Source of the DNA: Actinomycetota bacterium
Lineage (GTDB): Bacteria > Actinomycetota > Actinomycetes > S36-B12
DNA: 7,151 nt
NCBI GenBank assembly: GCA_009702725.1
Contig: WLHM01000062.1
Span: 1-7,151, forward strand
Direction of reading: 5' to 3'
Below the pieces are notes generated by a model. The model was not told the DNA's origin. It did no database searches and was given only the letters and a program-made list of their open reading frames with translations. The position numbers and the translations under genes were made by a program. This document shows positions 1 through 6,174 of the stretch, piece by piece (position 1 is the stretch's first letter; each line of letters begins with the position of its first letter).

Positions 1-256
1 CAGGAGTGCTGGGCTACCCGTGGTAGCGCGTGCGGGCACGGGCACCACGCAGTTCATCAGCGATGGGGTCGAAGGGCTTATTGCAGCAGATGATGCCGGG
101 TCAGCCGCTGCCCTTATTCGGCTAGCCCGAGACCGCGAACTACTCAATTCGCTGAGTGCACACAATGCCTCCACGGCACCTTCGCAGACGTGGCCGGCGG
201 TGCTAGAGCAGGTACGTGTCGGCTATGCAGAAGCTCTCAAGCGAATTGGTAAGTAG
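1..256 (+). CDS. GT4-type glycosyltransferase, C-terminal end (5' truncated by the window)
   Basis: The frame is open from the first bases, reading R-S-A-G-L-P-V-V-A-R-A-G-T-G and ending at TAG 254-256, so only the last 84 residues are visible. The G-L-P-V-V-A segment followed by F-I-S-D-G-V-E-G-L is the typical GT-B/GT4 donor-sugar-nucleotide region: a small-residue turn, then 'DG.EGLL', then an 'ALIRLARDRELL' helix. The GTG at 20 is an internal valine codon of this motif and not a start. Such enzymes transfer a sugar from a nucleotide donor to a lipid, glycan or small acceptor at the cytoplasmic side of the membrane. Donor and acceptor cannot be told from this fragment. The stop is 9 nt before dapF, so the two are probably co-transcribed. 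The family call is fairly safe; the specific role is unknown. Confidence 0.75.
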   Translation, partial: RSAGLPVVARAGTGTTQFISDGVEGLIAADDAGSAAALIRLARDRELLNSLSAHNASTAPSQTWPAVLEQVRVGYAEALKRIGK

Positions 257-265
257 AGTATGTGA

Positions 266-1114
266 ATGGCCCAGTTAAGTGAAGTGAAGTTTATCAAGGG
301 CCACGGCACCGGCAATGATTTCTTAATTATTCCTGATATCGATGGCGTCCTTGAATTAACCGCTGCACAGGTTCGATTCCTATGTGATCGGAACAAAGGG
401 ATCGGGGCCGACGGCGTCTTGCGAGTTGTGCGCACAAAGCACCTCCCTGAATTCATCGATCAAGCGGCTGGCGCCGAATTCTTCATGGATTACCGCAACG
501 CTGACGGCACCTTGGCCGAGATGTGCGGAAATGGCGCCAGGGTTTTCGTCCGATACCTCGACGCGACCGGGCTCATCACCGACAATGAAGTAAATATTGC
601 TACTCGAAGTGGGCTAGTCCCGGTAATCATGAACTCTGACTTAAGTGTCACGGTCGACATGGGTCGCCCGTTTGTGCCAGAGGTGTTGGAACCCGCGTCC
701 GTGATTATTGGGGAACGCAGCTGGCCACTGGTCGCTGTTGAAGTACCTAATCCACACGCGGTCGTATTTGTCGACGAGCTAGCGGATGCCGGTTCGTTAA
801 TGGTCGCTCCTGAAGTGAGGCCGGCAAATACTTTTCCAAATGGGGTAAATATTGAGTTCGTGGTCGACCTTGGCCCCGATCACGTGTCCATGCGCGTCCA
901 TGAGCGCGGGGTCGGCGAAACCCAGAGTTGCGGCACGGGAGCCTGCGCGGTGGCTTGGGCTCAGGCCAGGCGCCGGGGTGAGCCGGTGTTGCCTGCGACC
1001 ACCCTGGTTGATGTGCCCGGGGGCCAGCTCCGCGTAACCGAATCCACTGAAGGTCACCTGCTCCTGACCGGCCCGGCTGATTTAGTGGCCCGCGGCTCGG
1101 TCTTGCTCCCGTAG
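266..1114 (+). CDS. dapF: Diaminopimelate epimerase DapF
   Basis: A PLP-independent epimerase that converts LL- to meso-diaminopimelate, the direct precursor of lysine and of the peptidoglycan cross-linking residue; it acts in the cytosol. The 282-aa length is normal for the family. It begins with the family signature F-I-K-G-H-G-T-G-N-D-F (residues 9-19). Both catalytic cysteines are present: Cys87 in M-C-G-N-G-A-R-V-F and Cys222 in S-C-G-T-G-A-C-A. The substrate-binding segments N-P-H-A-V (162-166) and H-E-R-G-V-G-E-T (212-219) are intact. ATG 266 is the first start in the frame, because TGA at 263-265 closes it upstream. The Shine-Dalgarno is weak (TAGAG about 5 nt away). GTG 284 is a less likely alternative that would leave only two residues before F-I-K-G-H-G. 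The gene follows the glycosyltransferase by 9 nt and precedes hflX by 57 nt, and no promoter is obvious. Confidence 0.97.
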   Translation: MAQLSEVKFIKGHGTGNDFLIIPDIDGVLELTAAQVRFLCDRNKGIGADGVLRVVRTKHLPEFIDQAAGAEFFMDYRNADGTLAEMCGNGARVFVRYLDATGLITDNEVNIATRSGLVPVIMNSDLSVTVDMGRPFVPEVLEPASVIIGERSWPLVAVEVPNPHAVVFVDELADAGSLMVAPEVRPANTFPNGVNIEFVVDLGPDHVSMRVHERGVGETQSCGTGACAVAWAQARRRGEPVLPATTLVDVPGGQLRVTESTEGHLLLTGPADLVARGSVLLP

Positions 1115-1135
1115 CCGGCCTGTGGATGACCATTT

Positions 1136-1161
1136 GGGTGCTGGGCGTGCACATGGCACCC
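1136..1161 (+). repeat. Weak hairpin in the dapF-hflX gap
   Basis: GGGTGC (1136-1141) and GCACCC (1156-1161) form a 6-bp GC-rich inverted repeat around a 14-nt loop that itself contains the palindrome GTGCAC (1147-1152). It ends 2 nt before the AGGA (1164-1167) used by hflX. No T-run follows, so it is not a standard intrinsic terminator. It could affect hflX translation initiation, or be chance. Confidence 0.25.
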
Positions 1162-1171
1162 TTAGGACTAC

Positions 1172-2578
1172 ATGAACTCTGATGACTCTTTGACCTATGA
1201 CGATGAATCGTCGATGGATGGGCTCGATCTTGCCGAACGACATGCCCTGCGCCGAGTCGCTGGGTTATCAACCGAACTTCAGGACGTCACCGAGGTTGAG
1301 TACCGGCAGGTTCGGCTGGAGCGGGTGGTTCTTGCCGGTGTCTGGACTTCAGGCACCGTTCGTGAGGCCGACCGGAGTTTGGCTGAACTTGCACTACTTG
1401 CTGAAACCGCCGGATCGGTGGTGCTGGAAGCTGTCATTCAGCGCCGTGACACTCCAGACCCAGCTACCTACTTAGGGTCGGGTAAGGCCCAAGAACTTCG
1501 TGAGATCGTAATTTCCACCGAGGCCGACACTGTTATCTGTGATGGTGAGTTGAGTCCAGGTCAACTGCGACAACTCGAAGACATCGTGAAAGTGAAGGTT
1601 GTTGATCGCACCTGGCTAATCCTTGACATCTTCGCTCAACATGCAAGAAGCCGAGAGGGCAAAGCGCAAGTGAGCTTGGCGCAGATGCAGTACTTACTTC
1701 CAAGGTTGCGTGGTTGGGGTGAGTCACTGTCACGTCAAGCTGGTGGGCGAGCCGGTGGAGCGACAGGTGGAGTTGGTACTCGAGGTCCTGGTGAGACCAA
1801 AATCGAAACTGATCGGCGCCGAATTCGAATGCAGATGACAAAACTGCGCCGAGAACTCAAGGAAATGGAGAAGTCGAGAACCACGCAGCGGGCGGCGCGA
1901 CACCGAGCTGGTATCCCTGCGGTGGCGATCGCCGGTTATACGAACTCTGGTAAGTCGAGTTTACTTAACCGAATGACCGGCGCTGGTGTTTTAGTGGAGA
2001 ACGCACTATTTGCGACACTTGACCCAACCGTTCGCAAAACTCGAACGCCAAATGGCCGCGAGTACACAATCGCCGACACCGTTGGTTTCGTTAGGCACCT
2101 ACCGCACCAACTTATTGAGGCGTTTCGTTCAACACTTGAGGAGGTGAAGGACGCAGATCTAATCCTTCACATGGTTGATGGCTCTGACGATGAGCCGCAG
2201 GAGCAGATAAGTGCGGTCCGCGAGGTCTTGAATGAGATCGATGCAGGCAATGTGCGCGAGTTAATAGTCATCAATAAGGCCGATATTGCAGATCCTGAGA
2301 AGGTCGCGGAGTTACTTCGTATCGAGCCTCATGCATTTGTCGTGTCAGCTAAGACGGGGGAGGGGATAAGCGAACTTCTCCTTGCCATCGAACAGGATTT
2401 ACCAAGACTGCTACGCGATGTCGATGTGGTAATCCCCTATCAGCGCGGAGATCTAATCTCGAGGGCGCACTCCGAGGGCTATGTCCTGGCCGTAGAACAT
2501 GTTGAGGCGGGTACTCACATCACCGCCAGGGTGCCTGAACGTCTAGCGACGGCGTTGCAAGAGGCAGCCAATGACTGA
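1172..2578 (+). CDS. hflX: GTPase HflX
   Basis: A ribosome-associated GTPase that in studied bacteria binds the 50S subunit and splits stalled or stress-arrested 70S ribosomes; it is cytosolic. The 468 residues show the two-part HflX plan. The N-terminal HflX domain carries D-P-A-T-Y-L-G-S-G-K (96-105), the D-G-E-L-S-P segment (124-129) and E-G-K-A-Q-V-S-L-A-Q-M-Q-Y (162-174), then the glycine-rich G-G-V-G-T-R-G-P-G-E-T-K stretch (199-210) and a charged coiled-coil linker (about 212-245). The G domain has G1 G-Y-T-N-S-G-K-S (255-262), switch I around D-P-T-V-R-K-T (284-290), G3 D-T-V-G (302-305), G4 N-K-A-D (368-371) and G5 S-A-K (392-394). The start is ATG 1172, with AGGA at 1164-1167. The 3' end overlaps dinG by 8 nt, which suggests coupled translation. 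In actinobacteria the dapF-hflX pairing is common. Confidence 0.97.
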   Translation: MNSDDSLTYDDESSMDGLDLAERHALRRVAGLSTELQDVTEVEYRQVRLERVVLAGVWTSGTVREADRSLAELALLAETAGSVVLEAVIQRRDTPDPATYLGSGKAQELREIVISTEADTVICDGELSPGQLRQLEDIVKVKVVDRTWLILDIFAQHARSREGKAQVSLAQMQYLLPRLRGWGESLSRQAGGRAGGATGGVGTRGPGETKIETDRRRIRMQMTKLRRELKEMEKSRTTQRAARHRAGIPAVAIAGYTNSGKSSLLNRMTGAGVLVENALFATLDPTVRKTRTPNGREYTIADTVGFVRHLPHQLIEAFRSTLEEVKDADLILHMVDGSDDEPQEQISAVREVLNEIDAGNVRELIVINKADIADPEKVAELLRIEPHAFVVSAKTGEGISELLLAIEQDLPRLLRDVDVVIPYQRGDLISRAHSEGYVLAVEHVEAGTHITARVPERLATALQEAAND

Positions 2579-4553
2579 TGGGCCCGGGGGCGTGGTGTCG
2601 GCGGTAAGTGATGCGCTGGATTGTGTAGTTGCAGCCATTGGTGGTGATGCGCGCGAGGGGCAACGCCAGATGGCGGAAGCGGTTTCTAAAACCTTTACTG
2701 GTGGGGGTCACCTGATTGTTCAAGCCGGTACCGGCACGGGAAAGTCGATGGGGTACCTAATCCCTGCGGCAATTTATGCCGTTGAACACAAACAGGCCAT
2801 AGTCATCGCTACGGCAACGTTGGCCTTACAAAAGCAGCTTATTGACCACGATCTTCCAATAATGGTCAAGGCACTCGACACCGTTCTAGAACGACCTGTC
2901 ACCTTCGCCGTCCTAAAAGGGCGCAATAACTACGTCTGCTTACAAAAACTGCACGGTGCGGTACCCGAAGATGAAAGCGCTGCACTATTTAGTACCCCAA
3001 AGAGTGCACTTGGCGAGCAAGTAGTAACGGTGCGAGCGTGGGCCGAACACACAAGCACCGGTGACCGCGATGAGTATCCCGACGAAATTGACCCCAGAGT
3101 TTGGCGCAGTATTTCGGTTGGCCGACGTGAGTGTATTGGCGAAACTAAGTGCAGTTTTGGGCAAGAATGTTTTACTGCCAAACGCAGGTTGATAGCTCAA
3201 GAGTCCGACATCATTGTTACAAATCACGCGATGCTTGCAATAGATGCACTTGAAGGTATCCCAGTTCTGCCGGAGCACGCCGGCGTAGTTATCGACGAAG
3301 GCCATGAGTTAGTGGACCGGGCAACGTCGGCGGTCACCGGTGAGCTCTTTGTTGCGATGGTTGAGAAGGCGATTTCCCGGAGTCGTAAATTGTTGGAGGC
3401 GCAGAGCATCGAATTCCTGCAACGCGCCTCCGATGGCCTTGATGATTGCCTTCGCCTCATGGCGGCTGACCTGATCGGCCCAACTCGACTTGACCCAATC
3501 GGGCGTGATTTGGTGCTGGCACTGACGCTGATTCGAGATGCCTGCTCTAACGCAATGACCGCTTTAAATGCCGAGAAGGATAAGGACACCGATGCACTAG
3601 CGGCCAGGCAGCAGGCTCGCGGCGCCCTTGAGGATGTTCACGATGCGGCCGGTGCTTTGTTGACTGCCGGTAAAGAGGATGTGGTGTGGCTAGATCCTGG
3701 AGAAAATCGCGCCGCCGTGTTGAAGATGGCCCCGTTATCGGTTGCGGGTCTACTGCGCGAGGCGCTGTTTAGCAAGACCCCGGTGGTTATGACAAGTGCA
3801 ACTTTGACCGTCGGTGGTGGCTTTGATGCACTCGTTGCATCGCTTGGGTTAGCAGACCAAGATGTCACCACGATGGATGTTGGCTCACCATTTGATCATG
3901 CGGCGCAAGGCATTTTGTATGTAGCAGCTGACCTCCCAGCTCCAGGGCGCGATGGGGTGGCGATGGAGGCCCTTGATGAGTTAGCGGAACTTATTGAGGC
4001 CGCGGGGGGCCGCACCCTTGCCCTGTTTTCTAGTTGGCGTGGTGTTGAACGCGCCGCGGACTTCCTCAGAGTACGCCTTGATACCAAGGCCACTCCGCTC
4101 TTGGTTCAGCGCAAAGGTGATGCGGTTGGGGCTTTGGTTCAGAAATTCGCTGCTGACCCAGCTTCCGTGCTACTTGGCACTGTTTCGCTTTGGCAGGGTG
4201 TTGATGTTCCGGGTAACGCATGTATTTGCGTCGTGATTGATCGCATTCCATTCCCCCGGCCCGATGACCCGTTGATGGCAGCTAGACAGCGGGCGGTTGA
4301 TGATGCCGGTGGTTCCGGCTTTAGATCGATCGCGGTTCCCAAAGCCGGGCTCTTGCTGGCCCAGGGGGCTGGTCGACTGATTCGCGGAATGGAAGACAAA
4401 GGGGTAGTGGCGGTGTTGGATTCTCGACTTGCGACTGCCGGCTACGGACGGGCGCTGCGGGCCAGCCTGCCGCCTTTTTGGTACACCACCGATCGAGCGA
4501 AAGTCGTTGGGGCGCTGGAGCGACTCCGTGATGAGGCGCCCAGCAGCGATTAG
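2571..4553 (+). CDS. dinG: ATP-dependent DNA helicase, DinG/XPD-like, with Fe-S cluster
   Basis: A superfamily 2 helicase of the DinG/Rad3 group, expected to unwind 5'-3' on forked, R-loop or quadruplex-type DNA during repair and replication. Across 660 aa all key motifs are visible: Walker A A-G-T-G-T-G-K-S (52-59); four cysteines placed as in Fe-S helicases (C123 in N-N-Y-V-C, then C188, C194, C200 in R-R-E-C-I-G-E-T-K-C...C); Walker B D-E-G-H (242-245) in place of DEAH; motif III S-A-T (409-411); motif V Q-G-V-D-V-P-G (542-548); and motif VI Q-G-A-G-R-L-I-R (598-605). There is no N-terminal exonuclease domain, unlike some Firmicutes DinG. ATG 2571 is preceded by GAGG (2561-2564) with a 6-nt spacer and lies inside the last codons of hflX. 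No SOS box is visible before it, so expression probably follows hflX. Confidence 0.94.
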   Translation: MTDGPGGVVSAVSDALDCVVAAIGGDAREGQRQMAEAVSKTFTGGGHLIVQAGTGTGKSMGYLIPAAIYAVEHKQAIVIATATLALQKQLIDHDLPIMVKALDTVLERPVTFAVLKGRNNYVCLQKLHGAVPEDESAALFSTPKSALGEQVVTVRAWAEHTSTGDRDEYPDEIDPRVWRSISVGRRECIGETKCSFGQECFTAKRRLIAQESDIIVTNHAMLAIDALEGIPVLPEHAGVVIDEGHELVDRATSAVTGELFVAMVEKAISRSRKLLEAQSIEFLQRASDGLDDCLRLMAADLIGPTRLDPIGRDLVLALTLIRDACSNAMTALNAEKDKDTDALAARQQARGALEDVHDAAGALLTAGKEDVVWLDPGENRAAVLKMAPLSVAGLLREALFSKTPVVMTSATLTVGGGFDALVASLGLADQDVTTMDVGSPFDHAAQGILYVAADLPAPGRDGVAMEALDELAELIEAAGGRTLALFSSWRGVERAADFLRVRLDTKATPLLVQRKGDAVGALVQKFAADPASVLLGTVSLWQGVDVPGNACICVVIDRIPFPRPDDPLMAARQRAVDDAGGSGFRSIAVPKAGLLLAQGAGRLIRGMEDKGVVAVLDSRLATAGYGRALRASLPPFWYTTDRAKVVGALERLRDEAPSSD

Positions 4554-4586
4554 CCCGGCAGCGGAAATCCCAGTGCGGGCCGGGAG

Positions 4587-4603
4587 TACACCTCGTAGGT
4601 GTA
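4587..4603. promoter_or_regulatory. Operator-like palindrome over the vapB ribosome-binding site
   Basis: TACACCT-CGT-AGGTGTA is a perfect 7-bp inverted repeat with a 3-bp spacer. It lies between the dinG stop and vapB, and its right arm contains the AGGTG Shine-Dalgarno for the ATG at 4608. VapB ribbon-helix-helix antitoxins characteristically bind such palindromes to autoregulate their operon, so this is the best operator candidate. As RNA it would also fold into a hairpin that hides the ribosome-binding site. The function is inferred from position and symmetry. Confidence 0.6.
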
Positions 4604-4607
4604 TTGT

Positions 4608-4826
4608 ATGTGTATGAGTCGTACCAATATTGAAATCGACGATGAACTAATTGCTTCCTGTATGGAGCGATTTGGGTTACCCACGAAGAAGAGCGCGGTT
4701 GAATTCGCCTTGAGGCGCCTACTAGGTACCGCGGACCTGCTTGGCCGGATGCGGGTAGTTCGAGGTATCGGCTGGGAAGGGGATTTGGAGCAAATGCGCT
4801 CAAGCTCAGATTTGGTCGATCGGTGA
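4608..4826 (+). CDS. vapB: VapB-family antitoxin (ribbon-helix-helix)
   Basis: The antitoxin of a type II toxin-antitoxin pair; it should bind and neutralise the VapC RNase and repress the operon. The protein has an N-terminal beta strand and helices, S-R-T-N-I-E-I-D-D-E-L-I then P-T-K-K-S-A-V-E-F-A-L-R-R-L-L, typical of the VapB DNA-binding fold, and a C-terminal toxin-binding tail with the common G-I-G-W-E-G-D-L-E-Q-M-R motif. I chose ATG 4608 (72 aa) because AGGTG (4597-4601) sits 6 nt upstream. ATG 4614 (70 aa, M-S-R-T-N-I) fits the usual family N-terminus better, and GTG 4599 is possible but lacks support. The stop overlaps the vapC start by 4 nt (GTGA). The gene is 54 nt downstream of dinG. 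Confidence 0.88.
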   Translation: MCMSRTNIEIDDELIASCMERFGLPTKKSAVEFALRRLLGTADLLGRMRVVRGIGWEGDLEQMRSSSDLVDR

Positions 4827-5230
4827 CGCGGTTACTTGTTGATACCTCCCTTTGGGTTAGTTACCTGCGCGAGAGTAATTCGCAAATAGCTAACCGCATG
4901 GAAAACGCACTCGCCGATTCCGCCTTGATGACCGCCGAGCCAATCGTTATGGAGTTACTTGCGGGGGCCGCGGCTCATCAGGTCGGCGCGCTTGAATACC
5001 TACTCGACGGGATTCCTGGATTGCCGATCGATCCCACTGTTGATTTCAGAAGTGCCGCTGCCATTTATCGGTCTGCTCGCAGTAGCGGGCGCACGATCCG
5101 CTCACAGGTGGATTGCTTGATTGCTGTCGTAGCAATGCAAGCTGCCGATGTTGTTTTGATTCATAATGATCAAGATTATGAGATCATCGCGAGTGTCGCC
5201 CCCTTAAGGCAGGAGCGTTGGGCGGGTTAG
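4823..5230 (+). CDS. vapC: VapC-family PIN-domain ribonuclease toxin
   Basis: The toxin partner of the upstream VapB: a Mg2+-dependent PIN-domain endoribonuclease which, in the family, cleaves tRNA or rRNA to halt translation. At 135 aa it is of normal size. The PIN acidic residues are in place: Asp7 in L-L-V-D-T-S-L-W, Glu44 in V-M-E-L-L-A-G, Asp97 in Q-V-D-C-L-I-A, and Asp116/Asp118 in H-N-D-Q-D-Y. The toxin therefore appears catalytically intact. The start is GTG 4823, sharing GTGA with the vapB stop, which couples the toxin to antitoxin translation. The RNA target cannot be read from the sequence. It is convergent with lexA across a 37-nt gap with no clear terminator. Confidence 0.93.
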   Translation: MTRLLVDTSLWVSYLRESNSQIANRMENALADSALMTAEPIVMELLAGAAAHQVGALEYLLDGIPGLPIDPTVDFRSAAAIYRSARSSGRTIRSQVDCLIAVVAMQAADVVLIHNDQDYEIIASVAPLRQERWAG

Positions 5231-5267
5231 CAAATATGATCCGCGATTGCCGGTTATTGGGGGCCAA

Positions 5268-5963
5268 CTACAAGCGTCGAAGTACTGACACAACTTTGCC
5301 CATAATGCTCGCCTCGTCACCAAGGATCGGTGCATAGGCCGGGTTGTGTGGCATCAGCCAGAGATGACCATCGCGGCGCTTAAAGGTTTTTACTGTCGCT
5401 TCGTCATTAATTAGGGCCGCAACGATATCGCCATTCTCGGCGTCGGGCTGTTGGCGCACCACCACCCAATCCCCATCGCAGATTGCAGCATCGATCATCG
5501 AGTCGCCCACCACCTTGAGTAGGAAAAGCTCACCTTCACCAACGAGGTCACGTGGAAGGGGGAAGACCGCTTCGACCTCTTGTTCGGCCAGGATTGGCCC
5601 GCCGGCGGCGATGCGCCCGAGCAACGGCACGTATGCCAGGTTGGGGTCTTCCGCCTGCTCTTCGACCAGCCGCAGGCCGGGCGGGTTGGCGGCAATCGCT
5701 GGGCTTGCTGGCTCGGCAACCACTAAGGCTCGCGGCCGGTTTGGATCGCGTCGTAGGTAACCCAGCTTCTCCAAGGTCCCCAATTGGTGCGCCACACTGC
5801 TCGAAGAGGTCAAGCCCACGCCTTCGCCGATTTCGCGGACGCTCGGGGGGTACCCCTGGCGTTCGACGGTCTCGCGTATGACGTCAAGAATCGCCCGCTG
5901 CCTTGGGGTCAGGCCGGTTTCATCTGGGGGACCATCGGGCAGTTCGGTTACTCGAGCAGCCAC
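5268..5963 (-). CDS. lexA: SOS-response repressor LexA
   Basis: The transcriptional repressor of the SOS regulon; activated RecA filaments trigger its self-cleavage. The 231-aa protein has an N-terminal winged helix (L-T-P-R-Q-R-A-I-L-D, 18-27; recognition helix near S-S-S-S-V-A-H-Q-L, 53-61) and a C-terminal S24 peptidase domain. The Ala120-Gly121 cleavage bond lies in I-A-A-G-G-P, catalytic Ser155 in G-D-S-M, and catalytic Lys192 in A-T-V-K-T-F-K. The start is GTG at 5963 on the minus strand, supported by GGAG (complement of 5969-5972) with a 5-nt spacer. A nearby ATG (complement of 5972-5974) is out of frame. The gene is divergent from the LysM gene, and three LexA boxes lie in the shared region, so autoregulation is very likely. 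Confidence 0.97.
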   Translation of the reverse strand: MAARVTELPDGPPDETGLTPRQRAILDVIRETVERQGYPPSVREIGEGVGLTSSSSVAHQLGTLEKLGYLRRDPNRPRALVVAEPASPAIAANPPGLRLVEEQAEDPNLAYVPLLGRIAAGGPILAEQEVEAVFPLPRDLVGEGELFLLKVVGDSMIDAAICDGDWVVVRQQPDAENGDIVAALINDEATVKTFKRRDGHLWLMPHNPAYAPILGDEASIMGKVVSVLRRL

Positions 5964-6009
5964 GGGGGCTCCATTCGCTAAGCGGGACGCTGGAGTCGGG
6001 CAAAGCTAG

Positions 6010-6027
6010 CGAATTCAGCTGAATTCG
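6010..6027. repeat. 18-bp perfect palindrome in the lexA leader
   Basis: CGAATTCAGCTGAATTCG is fully self-complementary and, as RNA, gives a 7-bp stem with an AGCU tetraloop. It lies 47 to 64 nt upstream of the lexA start codon, inside the leader predicted from the promoter at 6063-6091. A third GAATT follows at 6030, making a series at 6011, 6021 and 6030 with close to helical spacing. It is not a LexA box, because the half-sites are too far apart. It may be a regulator site or an mRNA hairpin; the function is unknown. Confidence 0.55.
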
Positions 6028-6044
6028 TTGAATTGTCAGACCCC

Positions 6045-6070
6045 AGGTTCAAGGTAGGCACGAACCTACC
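6045..6070. repeat. Two nested, competing inverted repeats at the lexA -10/start region
   Basis: GGTAGG (6053-6058) pairs with CCTACC (6065-6070) around a 6-nt loop, while AGGTTC (6045-6050) pairs with GAACCT (6062-6067) around 11 nt. The two share bases, so only one can form at a time. They cover the predicted -10 and transcription start of lexA on the minus strand. They could be an additional operator. With 6-bp arms, chance is not excluded. Confidence 0.35.
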
Positions 6071-6091
6071 GAATATTTCCAAAAAATTCAA
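6063..6091 (-). promoter_or_regulatory. Predicted lexA promoter
   Basis: Read on the minus strand, TTGAAT (complement of 6086-6091; matches TTGA of TTGACA) lies exactly 17 bp from TAGGTT (complement of 6063-6068; fits the actinobacterial TAnnnT -10). Transcription would start near 6056, giving a leader of about 93 nt. The -35 shares 6088-6091 with the first LexA box, as expected for repression by LexA. This was identified by eye and not measured. Confidence 0.55.
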
Positions 6092-6103
6092 ACATATGTT
6101 CGA
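6088..6103. promoter_or_regulatory. LexA (SOS) box 1
   Basis: TCAAACATATGTTCGA matches the actinobacterial/Gram-positive SOS consensus TCGAAC-N4-GTTCGA with one mismatch (A for G at position 3). The central GTTCGA half is perfect. It overlaps the -35 of the predicted lexA promoter, so it is the probable autoregulatory operator, 125 nt from the lexA start codon. Confidence 0.85.
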
Positions 6104-6140
6104 ATGTCGGCTGGACGTGTCGCGCGGTTCATGGTAGAAA

Positions 6141-6156
6141 TCGTACATGTGTTCGA
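6141..6156. promoter_or_regulatory. LexA (SOS) box 2
   Basis: TCGTACATGTGTTCGA matches TCGAAC-N4-GTTCGA with one mismatch (T for A at position 4). It directly abuts box 3 with no intervening base, and ends 72 nt before the LysM gene start. Confidence 0.82.
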
Positions 6157-6172
6157 TCGAACAGATGTTCGA
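6157..6172. promoter_or_regulatory. LexA (SOS) box 3 (perfect consensus)
   Basis: TCGAACAGATGTTCGA is an exact match to TCGAAC-N4-GTTCGA. It ends 2 nt before a candidate -10 (TAGGTT, 6175-6180) for the LysM gene and so should block its promoter when LexA is bound. Confidence 0.93.
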
Positions 6173-6174
6173 GT

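Noticed and set aside
366..384. A tRNA T-arm-like string (GGTTCGATTCC with pairing flanks) inside dapF.
   Set aside because: It encodes conserved DapF residues (Q-V-R-F-L-C), the stem has a mismatch, and no acceptor, D or anticodon arm surrounds it.
747..1271. A 174-codon minus-strand open frame opposite dapF and the hflX start.
   Set aside because: The protein is low-complexity, rich in Arg, Pro and His, with no recognisable domain, and it lies antisense to a certain dapF; it is a shadow frame.
2540..2575. A possible SOS box or separate promoter for dinG near the end of hflX.
   Set aside because: No GTTCGA/TCGAAC pair with a 4-bp spacer occurs there, and the 8-nt overlap with hflX favours coupled expression.
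4554..4584. The inverted repeat CCCGGC (4554-4559) / GCCGGG (4579-4584) after the dinG stop, as a terminator.
   Set aside because: The loop of 19 nt is long, the stem has 6 bp, and no T-run follows.
4321..4803. A 160-codon minus-strand open frame across the dinG end and vapB.
   Set aside because: It is antisense to two well-supported genes and its product has no family features.
5231..5267. A possible bidirectional terminator between vapC and lexA.
   Set aside because: No inverted repeat with enough pairing and no T-tract was found in the 37-nt gap; only a G-run and short 3-bp matches are present.
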